In this document: positions 15,068-23,623 of the stretch, piece after piece
Layout: every line of letters starts with the position of its first letter
How positions within the stretch are numbered: position 1 is the first letter of the stretch
NCBI RefSeq assembly: GCF_001417775.1
Contig: NZ_BBZJ01000018.1
Span: 186,001-250,000, forward strand
DNA: 64,000 bases
DNA from: Streptomyces sp. TP-A0356
Lineage (GTDB): Bacteria > Actinomycetota > Actinomycetes > Streptomycetales > Streptomycetaceae
Reading direction: 5' to 3'
Program-made: the position numbers and the translations under genes
Notes under the pieces: model-generated
Seen by the model: the letters and a program-made list of their open reading frames with translations, nothing else
The model's database searches: none
What the model was told of the DNA's origin: nothing

Positions 15068-16054
15068 GTGTACCGGTTTCTGCTGACGCCCCGCTGGTGG
15101 GGGATCAACGTCTTCGTGCTGCTGGCCATCCCCTTCTGCGTCTTCATGGGGTCGTGGCAGTTGAGCCGGTTCGAGGCCCGGGTGCACGACCAGCGGACGG
15201 CGAGTGAGCAGGCCTCGGCGGCCCGGAAGGAGGCGGCCCGGCCACTGGACGAGCTGCTGCCGGTGGACAAGCGGACGTCCGGGAAGCGGGCCACGGCCAC
15301 CGGCCGGTACGGGAAGCAGTTGCTGGTGCCGGACCGGGAGCTGGACGGCAGGCGCGGGTTCTACGTACTGACCATGCTGCGGACCGGCGGGGGGAAGGCA
15401 CTTCCGGTGGTGCGGGGCTGGCTGCCGGGTGACGCGGACCCCGCGAAGGCGCCCGCCGCGCCGGCCGGAGTGGTCACGGTCACGGGAGCCCTGCAGGCCT
15501 CCGAGAGCCCGGGGGCGAACGGGGTGGGCGCCGGCGGCGGTCTGCCCGCCGGGCAAACCTCGGCGATCAGCTCCGCGTCGCTGGTGAACCTGGTGCCGTA
15601 CGACGTGTATCCCGCGTGGGTCACCCTCGACAAGGGCGACAGCGGGATGAAGGCGGTACCGGCGACGGCACCCGTGGGGACCGGGCTGGATCTGAAGGCG
15701 TTCCAGAACCTGGGCTACACCGGGGAGTGGTTCGTCTTCGCGGGCTTCACGGTCTTCATGTGGTTCCGGCTGCTGCGGCGCGAGGTGGAGTACGCGCGGG
15801 ACGCGGAACTGGGACTCGTCACGGAGGGTCCGGACTCCGGGCCGGAGACCGGAAGCAGCGCGGCGACGGCTTCCGGGACCTCCCCGGCTCCGGGGGCGGC
15901 GAACGACGACGGCACATCGGCCCCCGGAAGCGAGAGCTCGGCCGAAGGCCACACGCAGGCCACCGGAAGCGAGAGCTCGGCCGAAGGCCCGGCGGAGGCG
16001 GCCGGGAGCCGGGCAGCCGGCGACGAGAAGCAGCCCCGCGCCACCAAGGCCTGA
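15068..16054 (+). CDS. SURF1 family protein (cytochrome oxidase assembly)
   Basis: 328 residues from the GTG at 15068. The product begins YRFLLTPRWWGINVFVLLAI, the usual actinobacterial SURF1 start, and the upstream ATG at 15008 has no ribosome site. Helix 1 is about residues 9-30 and helix 2 about 222-240 (GEWFVFAGFTVFMWFRLLRR). The intervening domain carries GRYGKQLLVPDRELDGRRGF and VVRGWLPGD motifs of the family. SURF1 aids haem a insertion into aa3-type cytochrome c oxidase at the membrane. The last about 70 residues are a low-complexity Ser/Glu/Ala tail encoded partly by a direct repeat (GSESSAEG twice, near 15926 and 15968). No cox genes are adjacent. Confidence 0.9.
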   Translation: MYRFLLTPRWWGINVFVLLAIPFCVFMGSWQLSRFEARVHDQRTASEQASAARKEAARPLDELLPVDKRTSGKRATATGRYGKQLLVPDRELDGRRGFYVLTMLRTGGGKALPVVRGWLPGDADPAKAPAAPAGVVTVTGALQASESPGANGVGAGGGLPAGQTSAISSASLVNLVPYDVYPAWVTLDKGDSGMKAVPATAPVGTGLDLKAFQNLGYTGEWFVFAGFTVFMWFRLLRREVEYARDAELGLVTEGPDSGPETGSSAATASGTSPAPGAANDDGTSAPGSESSAEGHTQATGSESSAEGPAEAAGSRAAGDEKQPRATKA

Positions 16055-16202
16055 GGCCGGCCGACCGCTGAGCCGAATTTACCTGCCCCGGCCACCATGC
16101 CCCGGGCCGCCCGGCCGCCGCTGTGCGTGAGGCCCGGCCGCTGCTGGGACCCGGCCAGGACCTACCGAGCCACGCCCGCCCGGTGGCCTGTCGTCGTGCC
16201 GT

Positions 16203-17750
16203 TCAGGAAGAAGTGGGCAGCATGCCCGTGTGGTAGACCGTGCCGGCGCAGGCGTTGGGGATGGTCGTCGTGGAGGTCGCGGAGCCGGGCTCCACGCTGT
16301 GGGAGACCGCCACGCTGCCATCGGCCACGCCGGCCTCCGTCATCAGCTGCGGTGAGGTACCGCCGCCGCTCGCGGTCGCGGCGCCGCTCGCGGACGCGCT
16401 GTCCGAGGGGCTCGGGTCCGGGGACGGGCCGCCGGTGCCGCCGCCCGTGGTGGGGCAGGTCCCCGAGGGGACCCAGGCGAACTTGACCTCGTACGCGCCC
16501 CCTGGCTTGAGCACCAGGGAGGTGACTTCCTGGGCCGTGTCGGGCAGGCCGGTGGCCGGGTCGCCCGAGACATGGTTCAGCACGCTGATCTTGGTCGGGT
16601 CCGCAGCGCCCTGGGCGAGTGCGGACACGCTGCCGCCGCCCAGGACGGTACAGCTCGCGGTGGAGACGTTGGCGACGCGGAAGGTGCCGTAGACAGTGCC
16701 GGTGGAGTCCGGCGCACCCACGGTCGGGGTCGCGCGGCCGAGTTGGGCCGCCGTACACGGGGGTGCGTTCTGCGCGGATGCCGTCGGGTTGGCTCCGCCG
16801 GTGGCCCCGCTGGTGGCGCCCTTGCCCTTGTCCTCCTTGCCCTTCTGGCCGTCCTTGTCCTTCTCCTTGGTCGTCCCGGAGGAGCCGGCCGCGCCGCTGG
16901 AGCCGCCGTCCGGGCCCTTGCCCTGGCTTGTGCCGCCCTGCGCCTGCGAGGCCTGGCCGGCGATGGACGGGTCGGCGTCGGAGCCGGTGGCGTTCGAGAC
17001 GTGGACGAGGGCCGGGATCGCCGTGCCGATGAACAGGGCGGCGGCCGCCATACCGACCACTGCCTGCCGCTTGCGGGCCCGCCGGGCGGGTACCGCATGC
17101 CGCAGATGGTCCAGGGTGCCGTCACGCGGCTCGATGTCGCGCACCGCCTCCTGCAGCATCCGCCGGAGAGCCAGCTCGTCCGAACCGAGCCCGTCGGGCG
17201 CCGCCTCGGACTCGTGGGGCGCGCCCCCGGGCCCCGCGGACTCCGGGCCCGACCCATCGGCCCCGGGTCCACCGTGCCCAGACCCACCGAGCCCAGACCC
17301 ACCGAACCCAGACCCACCGAGCCCAGACCCACCGGCCACGGACCGGTCGTCCCCGGACCGGTCGTCCCCGGACCGGTCGTCCCCGGACCGGTCGTCCCCG
17401 GCCCGGTCGTCCCCGGCCCGGTCGGCGTCGAAGCCACCCCGGCCGAGGCCGCCGAGTGCCGACAGGAGCCGGTCCCGCCCGGCACCGAAGCCGTCGTCGC
17501 CACCCGCACCCAGGCCCTCGCCACCCGCGCCGGAGCCCTCGGAACCCGCGTCCGGGATGGCGCGGTCCGGTCCGGCGTCGTGACGACCCTGGTCGTCGGG
17601 GCGGTGGTTCACAGTTCCGTTCCCAGCATGGTGCTCGTGCTCGTCCTCGGGCTCGCGCCGGTCCGTCGGCTCGCGCCACTCGTAGGGCTCGTGTCGTTCG
17701 TGGGAGTCGCGCCCCCTGGCGGCGGAGCGCCGCTCGTCGTACTCGCTCAT
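16203..17750 (-). CDS. Membrane partner of the adjacent sigma factor (anti-sigma-like), repeat-rich
   Basis: 515 residues. Its ATG overlaps the sigma-factor stop (ATGA), so translation is coupled and the two act together. The N-terminal about 170 residues are charged and Gly-rich, with pentapeptide repeats (GSGLG, DDRSG). Residues about 190-230 (LALRRMLQEAVRDIEPRDGT) are a short conserved cytoplasmic segment. One membrane helix follows near 236-258 (VGMAAAALFIGTAIPALV). The outside part has a Thr/Lys/Gly linker, then a domain with paired cysteines (NAPPCTAAQ, TASCTVLG, GTCPTT, PNACAGT) that may form disulfides. The position suggests an anti-sigma or sensor role, but no zinc-finger ZAS motif (HxxxCxxC) is present, so this is inferred from context. 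Confidence 0.7.
   Translation of the reverse strand: MSEYDERRSAARGRDSHERHEPYEWREPTDRREPEDEHEHHAGNGTVNHRPDDQGRHDAGPDRAIPDAGSEGSGAGGEGLGAGGDDGFGAGRDRLLSALGGLGRGGFDADRAGDDRAGDDRSGDDRSGDDRSGDDRSVAGGSGLGGSGFGGSGLGGSGHGGPGADGSGPESAGPGGAPHESEAAPDGLGSDELALRRMLQEAVRDIEPRDGTLDHLRHAVPARRARKRQAVVGMAAAALFIGTAIPALVHVSNATGSDADPSIAGQASQAQGGTSQGKGPDGGSSGAAGSSGTTKEKDKDGQKGKEDKGKGATSGATGGANPTASAQNAPPCTAAQLGRATPTVGAPDSTGTVYGTFRVANVSTASCTVLGGGSVSALAQGAADPTKISVLNHVSGDPATGLPDTAQEVTSLVLKPGGAYEVKFAWVPSGTCPTTGGGTGGPSPDPSPSDSASASGAATASGGGTSPQLMTEAGVADGSVAVSHSVEPGSATSTTTIPNACAGTVYHTGMLPTSS
17276..17424. repeat. In-gene 15 bp repeats
   Basis: Two arrays with 15 bp units. The first, around 17276-17334, codes Gly-Ser-Gly-Leu/Phe-Gly. 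The second, 17340-17424, codes Asp-Asp-Arg-Ser/Ala-Gly. Both keep the reading frame of the sigma-factor partner. Confidence 0.85.
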
Positions 17751-18415
17751 GCCGGCGCCCCCATGGCGGCACGGAGCGCCGCGATGCCGCGCGAGCCGTA
17801 CGCCTTCACCGACCCCAGCGATATGCCCAGCGTCTCCGCGACCTGAGCCTCGGTCATGTCCGCGAAGTAACGCAGCACCAGCACCTCGCGCTGGCGGCGC
17901 TGCAGACCCTTCATCGCTCTGATCAGCGAGTCGCGCTCCAGCTGGTCGTAGGCGCCCTCCTCGGCGCTCGCCATGTCCGGCATCGGCTTCGTCAGCAGCT
18001 TCAGGCCGAGGATGCGCCGGCGCAACGCCGAGCGCGAAAGATTGACGACCGTCTGACGGAGGTACGCAAGCGTCTTCTCCGGGTCGCGGACGCGCTTGCG
18101 CGCCGAGTGGACGCGGATGAACGCCTCCTGCACCACGTCCTCGCAGGACGCGGTGTCGTCGAGGAGGAGCGCCGCGAGGCCCAGCAGGGAGCGGTAGTGG
18201 GCGCGGTAGGTCTCGGTCAGATGGTCGACCGTGGTGCCGACGGCCATCGTCTCGTCAGCGCTCTCGCGCTGGTCCGGTATGCGGGTGGGCCGCGCGGCGG
18301 GCATGGGCGCGATCACCGGCATGCCGCCGGGCGCGCCGGGCATGCGGGGGCGCCGGGGCGGACGCAGGGCCGTGCCCCTCGTCTGTACCGCGGTGAATTC
18401 GAGTACCTCTGCCAC
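17747..18415 (-). CDS. ECF/SigE-family RNA polymerase sigma factor
   Basis: 222 residues from a GTG. Residues about 62-130 hold region 2 (YRAHYRSLLGLAALLLDD, ASCEDVVQEAFIRVH). Residues about 165-215 hold region 4 (LQRRQREVLVLRYFADMT, then the helix-turn-helix ETLGISLGSVKAYGSRG). The Arg/Pro-rich 60-residue N-terminal extension is unusual for ECF factors but belongs to a conserved Streptomyces protein next to asd-ask, as far as I recall. It directs RNA polymerase to an unidentified promoter set. The coupled membrane protein downstream is its likely regulator. It is transcribed away from asd, with a hairpin 200 bases upstream. Confidence 0.88.
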   Translation of the reverse strand: MAEVLEFTAVQTRGTALRPPRRPRMPGAPGGMPVIAPMPAARPTRIPDQRESADETMAVGTTVDHLTETYRAHYRSLLGLAALLLDDTASCEDVVQEAFIRVHSARKRVRDPEKTLAYLRQTVVNLSRSALRRRILGLKLLTKPMPDMASAEEGAYDQLERDSLIRAMKGLQRRQREVLVLRYFADMTEAQVAETLGISLGSVKAYGSRGIAALRAAMGAPA

Positions 18416-18808
18416 GCCAGTTGGACACGTCTTCCCCCGTCAGGGTTGTACGCGACAGGCATCACGTTCGTGTCGGGCAGCACGTCCGTCTGCACGTCCT
18501 GTCGTGCGCCCCCCAGCACACCGGACCGCGCGTCAAGTGCCCTCATGCGTACCAGCTCTTCCCTTATGCCCCGTGTGTGGTGGCGCCCAGCCCCCGGAAG
18601 GCGACCGCAAAGACGCTCCCCGCCCTGCGCGTGGTTGCGAGGGCGGGGAGGGAAATCTTCGAACGCCGAGAGGCTTCGATTCAAGTGGTCCGGACCAGCG
18701 ACCGGGCCAAGGAAACGACTCCGATCCTACAAACGTTTGAGCCAACGGCAGGAAGTCTCTCGGCCACCGGACATCGACCACCGCAGAACATACGCGTGGG
18801 AGAGTGCC
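18416..18808. other. Gap between asd and the sigma-factor gene
   Basis: 393 bases. It contains the hairpin at 18616-18650 that should terminate ask-asd, and then, nearer 18420-18560, what must be the sigma-factor promoter. I see no repeat or additional reading frame worth calling. Confidence 0.5.
18616..18650 (-). terminator. Hairpin downstream of asd
   Basis: Arms CTCCCCGCCCT (18616-18626) and AGGGCGGGGAG (18640-18650), 11 perfect pairs. It is followed on the minus strand by GCGTCTTTG. It lies about 160 bases beyond the asd stop. Confidence 0.6.
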
Positions 18809-19894
18809 TCAGCGCGAGGCGGTGTCTGACGAGGCACCCAGCTCTGCCGCCACCAGCTCGGCGATCTGCGCGGTGTTCAACGCGGCGCCCTTGCGCAGGT
18901 TGTCGCCGCACACGAACAGTTCGAGCGCCGTGGGATCGTCCAGAGCGCGGCGTACCCGGCCCACCCAGGTCGGGTCCGTGCCCACCACGTCCGCGGGTGT
19001 GGGGAATTCGCCCGCCGCCGGGTTGTCGAAGAGGACCACACCGGGCGCGGTGTCGAGGATCTCGCGGGCCCGGTCGACCGTCACCTCGCCCTCGAAGCAG
19101 GCGTGGACCGTGAGGGAGTGCGTGGTGACCACCGGGACCCGCACGCAGGTGACGGCCACACGCAGCTCCGGCAGCCCCAGGATCTTGCGGGTCTCGTCGC
19201 GGACCTTCATCTCCTCCGAGGACCACCCGTCCTCGCGCGGCGACCCGGCCCAGGGCACCACGTTCAGCGCGACCGGCTCCGGGAACGGGCCCGTGCGGTC
19301 GCCCACCGCGCGCCGTACGTCACCGGGGCTCGTCCCCAGCTCCGTGCCCGCGACCAGCGACAACTGCTGCCGCAGCGTGTCGATGCCCGCGCGTCCGGCG
19401 CCGCTGACGGCCTGGTACGAGGAGACGACCAGTTCGCGCAGCCCGAACTCGGCGTGCAGGGCACCGAGGGCCACGATCATCGAGAGCGTCGTGCAGTTGG
19501 GGTTGGCGACGATGCCGCGCGGACGCACCCGGGCGGCATGCGGATTGACCTCCGGAACGACCAGGGGCACCTCGGGGTCCATCCGGAACGCGCCCGAGTT
19601 GTCGACCACGACCGCACCCCGGGCCGCGGCGACGGGCGCCCACTGCTCCGCGACCTCGTCCGGTACGTCGAACATCGCCACGTCGACCCCGGACAGCGCG
19701 TCCTCGCAGAGCGCCACGACCTCGACCTCCTCGCCGCGCACGGTCAGCTTGCGGCCGGCCGAGCGCGGCGAGGCGATCAGGCGGATCTCGCCCCAGATGT
19801 CCGCGTGCTGGGACAGGATCTGGAGCATGACCGTGCCCACGGCCCCGGTCGCTCCCACGACCGCGAGCGTCGGCCTGCCGGTCCGCGCCGTCAT
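18809..19894 (-). CDS. asd: Aspartate-semialdehyde dehydrogenase
   Basis: 361 residues. It reduces L-aspartyl-4-phosphate to aspartate semialdehyde with NADPH in lysine, diaminopimelate, threonine and methionine synthesis. The N-terminal Rossmann loop is LAVVGATGAVGTVMLQIL. SPRSAGRK follows and contacts the phosphate of NADP. VDNSGAFRMD is conserved. The nucleophile Cys is in GIVANPNCTTLSMI (about residue 134). SSYQAVSGAG and the catalytic His region VVTTHSLTVHACFEG follow. Length fits the family. It starts 40 bases after ask with a GGAG site, so the two form an operon in pathway order. Confidence 0.96.
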   Translation of the reverse strand: MTARTGRPTLAVVGATGAVGTVMLQILSQHADIWGEIRLIASPRSAGRKLTVRGEEVEVVALCEDALSGVDVAMFDVPDEVAEQWAPVAAARGAVVVDNSGAFRMDPEVPLVVPEVNPHAARVRPRGIVANPNCTTLSMIVALGALHAEFGLRELVVSSYQAVSGAGRAGIDTLRQQLSLVAGTELGTSPGDVRRAVGDRTGPFPEPVALNVVPWAGSPREDGWSSEEMKVRDETRKILGLPELRVAVTCVRVPVVTTHSLTVHACFEGEVTVDRAREILDTAPGVVLFDNPAAGEFPTPADVVGTDPTWVGRVRRALDDPTALELFVCGDNLRKGAALNTAQIAELVAAELGASSDTASR

Positions 19895-19934
19895 CGACGC
19901 TCCGTGCGCCCCGTGCCCCCGCCGAGGAGGGCGG

Positions 19935-20456
19935 TCATCGGCCGGTGCCTCCGTAGACGACGGCCTCGTCGCTCTCGGAGTCCAGGCCGAACGCGGAGTG
20001 CACCGCGCGGACCGCCTCCGGCACGTCGTCCGCGCGCGTCACCACCGAGATGCGGATCTCGGAGGTCGAGATCAGCTCGATGTTCACGCCGGCGTCGCTC
20101 AGCGCCTCGAAGAAGGCCGCCGTGACGCCGGGGTTCGTCTTCATGCCCGCGCCGACGAGCGAGATCTTGCCGATCTGGTCGTCGTAGCGCAGTGAGTCGA
20201 ACCCGATGGCGCTCCTGCCCTTCTCCAGGGCGTCGATCGCCTTGCGCCCCTCGGTCTTCGGAAGGGTGAAGGAGATGTCGGTGAGACCGGTCGACGCGGC
20301 CGACACGTTCTGCACGACCATGTCGATGTTGATCTCGGCGTCGGCGATGGCGCGGAAGATCGAGGCGGCCTCGCCCGGCTTGTCCGGCACACCGACGACC
20401 GTGATCTTGGCCTCGGAGGTGTCGTGCGCGACACCGGAGATGATGGCCTGCTCCAC
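19935..20456 (-). other. Predicted aspartokinase beta subunit from an internal start
   Basis: An in-frame GTG at 20456 begins VEQAIISGVAHDTSEAKITV, corresponding to the start of the separately translated regulatory subunit of corynebacterial and Bacillus-type aspartokinases. AAGGGGAC lies 8 bases upstream on the minus strand. The product would be 173 residues containing both ACT domains. Presence of the start and site is seen; actual translation is inferred from the family. Confidence 0.65.
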
Positions 20457-21212
20457 CTTCTTGTCCCCTTGCTCAATCGGCTCGCTGCTGACCCACGTGC
20501 CCTGCAGCCCGCTGAAGGAGGAGCGGACGTGGATCGGGATGTTGTAGCGGCGCGCGTACTCCACACAGCGGTGGAGCAGCACCTTGGACCCGGACGAGGC
20601 CAGCTCCAGCATGTCCTCGAAGGAGATCCAGTCGATCTTCCGGGCCTTCTTCACCACACGCGGGTCGGCGGTGAACACACCGTCGACGTCCGTGTAGATC
20701 TCGCACACCTCGGCGTCGAGGGCGGCGGCCAGCGCCACCGCGGTCGTGTCGGAGCCGCCGCGCCCCAGGGTCGTGATGTCCTTCTTGTCCTGGCTGACGC
20801 CCTGGAAGCCGGCGACGATGGCGATGTTGCCCTCGTCCAGCGCGGTCCGGATGCGCCCCGGCGTGACGTCGATGATCCGGGCTTTGTTGTGGACCGAGTC
20901 GGTGATGACACCTGCCTGGCTGCCGGTGAACGACTGGGCCTTGTGACCCAGGTTCTTGATCGCCATGGCCAGCAGGGCCATGGAGATCCGCTCTCCGGCG
21001 GTCAGCAGCATGTCGAGCTCGCGCCCGGCAGGCATCGGGGAAACCTGCTCGGCGAGATCGATCAGCTCGTCCGTCGTGTCGCCCATCGCGGAAACGACCA
21101 CAACCACCTGGTTGCCGTTCTTGTTCGCTTCCACGATCCGCTTGGCGACGCGCTTGATGCCCTCGGCATCGGCTACGGAGGAGCCTCCGTACTTCTGCAC
21201 GACAAGGCCCAC
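19935..21212 (-). CDS. ask: Aspartokinase
   Basis: 425 residues from the GTG at 21212, beginning GLVVQKYGGSSVADAEG, the normal actinobacterial N-terminus; the longer frame upstream is not conserved. The kinase domain (residues 1-about 245) has KYGGSS, the substrate and metal region LGRGGSDTTAVALAA, and CEIYTDVDGVFTADPR. Two ACT domains (about 265-335 and 345-415) bind lysine and threonine for concerted feedback inhibition in relatives. It makes aspartyl phosphate, the first committed step to the aspartate-family amino acids. An internal GTG with a ribosome site should give a separate C-terminal subunit. The gene is the first of ask-asd. Confidence 0.96.
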   Translation of the reverse strand: MGLVVQKYGGSSVADAEGIKRVAKRIVEANKNGNQVVVVVSAMGDTTDELIDLAEQVSPMPAGRELDMLLTAGERISMALLAMAIKNLGHKAQSFTGSQAGVITDSVHNKARIIDVTPGRIRTALDEGNIAIVAGFQGVSQDKKDITTLGRGGSDTTAVALAAALDAEVCEIYTDVDGVFTADPRVVKKARKIDWISFEDMLELASSGSKVLLHRCVEYARRYNIPIHVRSSFSGLQGTWVSSEPIEQGDKKVEQAIISGVAHDTSEAKITVVGVPDKPGEAASIFRAIADAEINIDMVVQNVSAASTGLTDISFTLPKTEGRKAIDALEKGRSAIGFDSLRYDDQIGKISLVGAGMKTNPGVTAAFFEALSDAGVNIELISTSEIRISVVTRADDVPEAVRAVHSAFGLDSESDEAVVYGGTGR

Positions 21213-21560
21213 GTGCGCTCCTCGCTCAGTCCGTCTCTTTCCGCACCTGCGCATGTGCAGTGCGGTCGGCTCAGTCTATCGAGCGGCCGAATCACCCTTC
21301 CGGGATACCGCATGGTGAGATGTCCCGCTCACGCCGGGTTCACCCCGCTTTTCTTCGGATGCACCGCGGACGTACGACGGTTTTCACCGCCGCCCACCAC
21401 GGCGAACTCCGGCCGCTCCGGGACGCACCTGCCCCCGCCCCGGACTCCGTACTCGCAACGTGCCGCGTGTCACAGGCGGGGGTGGGGAAGTGCACGCGAC
21501 CAGCCCTGCCGACCTCGGGTTCCTGACGGAAGGCGACGATGTCGTGACCTTCCGCAGTCG
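21213..21560. other. Gap between DUF5063 gene and ask
   Basis: 348 bases. It must contain the ask promoter (nearest 21213-21300, where GC is lower). No hairpin, repeat or extra frame is convincing. Its length indicates that ask-asd is transcribed separately from ybaB-recR-DUF5063. Confidence 0.45.
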
Positions 21561-22220
21561 TCACTTGACCGTGCGCAGCCCGAGCGGACCCGCGATCTCC
21601 TGTGCCATGACCCGGCCCGCCTCCTCCGCGAGGATCTCGTCGCCGGGGTCCTGGTCGGTGTCGAGGCCGTCGAGCTCCTCCAGAGGCTGGTTCAGCCGCA
21701 CGTGGGCGACCACCGACTGGAGTGCGCGCAGCGTCGCGGACGCGGTGGAGCCCCAGTTGGAGAAGTACGAGAACTGCCACCACCACAGCGCCTCGGTGGT
21801 GCGGCCGGCACGGTAGTGGACCATGCCGTGGCGCAGATCCGTGATGACGTCCGCCAGGTCGTCGGAGATACGGGCCGGGACCGGCGCCTTGCGCGGCTCG
21901 TACGGGTCGAAGACCTCCGAGTAGATGTCGATGGGGTCCAGCATGGTGGCGAGGTGTTCGCGCAGTTCGTCGACGTCCGGTTCCGGGCCGGGGTCCGGCT
22001 CGTAGCGCTCGTCCGGCACGATGTCCTCGTGCGCGCCCAGGCGGCCGCCGGCCAGGAGGAGTTGGGAGACCTCCAGCAGGAGGAAGGGGACGGCCGAGTC
22101 CGGCTCGTCGCCCTTCGCGACCTCCGTGACGGCGACCAGGAAGCTCTCGATCTGGTCCGCGATCTGGACCGCGAAGTCGTCCGGGTCCTGCGTCGTGGAG
22201 TGCAGCGTGGCGTCAGACAT
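21561..22220 (-). CDS. DUF5063 domain protein
   Basis: 219 residues, acidic, with a mostly helical pattern: ADQIESFLVAVTEVAKGDEP near the N-terminus, LLEVSQLLLAGGRL, and EALWWWQFSYFSNWGSTASA at about residue 145. The matching family in Streptomyces is named DUF5063 and has no established role. Its ATG overlaps the recR stop by 8 bases, so it is translated with recR. This conserved placement behind recR is the only functional hint. No membrane segment or signal peptide. Confidence 0.8.
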   Translation of the reverse strand: MSDATLHSTTQDPDDFAVQIADQIESFLVAVTEVAKGDEPDSAVPFLLLEVSQLLLAGGRLGAHEDIVPDERYEPDPGPEPDVDELREHLATMLDPIDIYSEVFDPYEPRKAPVPARISDDLADVITDLRHGMVHYRAGRTTEALWWWQFSYFSNWGSTASATLRALQSVVAHVRLNQPLEELDGLDTDQDPGDEILAEEAGRVMAQEIAGPLGLRTVK

Positions 22221-22812
22221 CTAGGAGTCGTCTCCCCTCGAAGGCGCGGCCGAGGGTGACCTCGTCCGCGTATTCCAGGTCGCCACCCACCGGGAGGCCG
22301 CTGGCCAGGCGGGTGACCTTCAGGCCCATGGGTTTGATCATCCTGGCGAGGTACGTCGCCGTGGCCTCGCCCTCCAGGTTCGGGTCCGTGGCCAGGATCA
22401 GCTCGGTGACCGTGCCGTCGGCCAGCCGCGCGAGCAGTTCCCTGATGCGCAGGTCGTCCGGGCCCACGCCCTCGATCGGGCTGATCGCGCCACCCAGGAC
22501 GTGGTAGCGGCCCCGGAACTCGCGCGTGCGCTCGATCGCGACGACGTCCTTCGGCTCCTCCACCACGCAGATCACCGACGGGTCGCGGCGCGTGTCACGG
22601 CAGATGCCGCACAGCTCCTCCTGCGCGACGTTGCCGCAGGTCGCGCAGAAGCGGACCTTCGCCTTCACTTCGAGCAGGGCCTGGGCGAGCCGGCGGACGT
22701 CCGTCGGCTCGGCCTGCAGGATGTGGAAGGCGATCCGCTGCGCGCTCTTGGGACCCACGCCGGGCAGCCGACCCAGCTCGTCGATGAGGTCCTGGACCAC
22801 GCCTTCGTACAA
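22213..22812 (-). CDS. recR: Recombination mediator RecR
   Basis: 199 residues, normal length. The N-terminal helix-hairpin-helix reads LGRLPGVGPKSAQRIAFHIL (residues 12-31). A four-cysteine zinc finger follows (FCATCGN... LCGICRD, about residues 56-73). The Toprim domain contains VCVVEEPKDVVAIE and ILATDPNLEGEATA. The C-terminus carries TRLASGLPVGGDLEYADEVT. RecR works with RecF/RecO to load RecA on SSB-coated gaps. It lies 108 bases downstream of ybaB and overlaps the DUF5063 gene, forming the widespread ybaB-recR unit. Confidence 0.97.
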   Translation of the reverse strand: MYEGVVQDLIDELGRLPGVGPKSAQRIAFHILQAEPTDVRRLAQALLEVKAKVRFCATCGNVAQEELCGICRDTRRDPSVICVVEEPKDVVAIERTREFRGRYHVLGGAISPIEGVGPDDLRIRELLARLADGTVTELILATDPNLEGEATATYLARMIKPMGLKVTRLASGLPVGGDLEYADEVTLGRAFEGRRLLDV

Positions 22813-22838
22813 CGGACTGCCTTTCCTGGAGAGCTTCG

Positions 22839-22882
22839 GTACGTACGGTAGCCGCGCTCGGTCTCTTGGTACGTACGGTAGT
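22839..22882. repeat. Two 14 bp direct repeats around GTACGTAC
   Basis: GGTACGTACGGTAG occurs at 22839-22852 and again at 22869-22882, 30 bases apart centre to centre, in the ybaB-recR gap. Each copy contains the palindrome GTACGTAC. The spacing of nearly three helical turns would suit a repeat-binding protein, but small duplication is equally possible. Confidence 0.6.
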
Positions 22883-22920
22883 TGGCCCTCGCCTTTCTTA
22901 GAAGGGACGAGCCGGTGGAC

Positions 22921-23259
22921 TCAGAACGGCAGGCCGGGGAAGCCTCCGCCAAGCCCCTGGGCCAGCGGGCCGAGCTTCTGCTGCTGGAGGCTCTGCGCGT
23001 TCTCGTTGGCCGCCTGGACCGCCGCGACGATCAGGTCGGCCAGCGTCTCCGTGTCCTCCGGGTCCACCGCCTTGGGATCGATGACCAGGGCCCGCAGCTC
23101 ACCGGCGCCGGTGACCGTGGCCTTCACCAGGCCGCCGCCCGCCTGACCCTCGACCTCGGTCCGCGCCAGCTCCTCCTGGGCGTCCGCCAGGTCCTGCTGC
23201 ATCTTCTGGGCCTGCTGGAGCAACTGCTGCATGTTGGGCTGCCCACCACCGGGAATCAC
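22921..23259 (-). CDS. YbaB/EbfC nucleoid-associated protein
   Basis: 112 residues from the GTG at 23259, which follows AGGAG at a good distance. The product begins IPGGGQPNMQQLLQQAQKMQ, as in actinobacterial homologues; a longer frame upstream is ignored. A helical N-terminus rich in Gln is followed by the small beta region VKATVTGAGELRALVIDPKA, then the dimerisation helix ADLIVAAVQAANENAQSLQQ. The C-terminus is flexible, GLGGGFPGLPF. YbaB dimers bind DNA with little sequence preference and are commonly cotranscribed with recR, as here. Confidence 0.93.
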   Translation of the reverse strand: MIPGGGQPNMQQLLQQAQKMQQDLADAQEELARTEVEGQAGGGLVKATVTGAGELRALVIDPKAVDPEDTETLADLIVAAVQAANENAQSLQQQKLGPLAQGLGGGFPGLPF

Positions 23260-23623
23260 GATCAGCTCCTGGTTTCGTACGGTTCGGCTGTCAGGGTTTC
23301 GCACGGCTGTCAGGGCGGGGTTTGCCGCCTGGCACGAGCCTACGTGGTCACCGGGACGATCGCTCCGCTAGTCCGTCCGGACTCAGGCCGGACCCCTCAC
23401 GAAACTCTTTCGAGTGAGTTTGCGGGTGGTTCTCCACCCGACCCAGGCCTACTTCCGGGCGGAAATGCGATGAAACCCGGGTTCTCGGCACCCGTTGGAC
23501 GGTAGGAAGGGTCCTGCGCTTCGGCACCATGCGTCACGAATCCATCGCGCAACGTGCACGATGTGGCGGCGCAGTACCGCGGAACGCATCGGGGACGTCA
23601 TAGCCGTACGTAGGGAGTGCCGG
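23260..23623. other. Divergent promoter region ybaB / SLATT gene
   Basis: 364 bases between two divergent starts. A small hairpin GTCCGG-(7)-CCGGAC lies at 23375-23393. The stretch 23400-23490 is lower in GC and probably contains both promoters. No coding content is supported. Confidence 0.45.
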
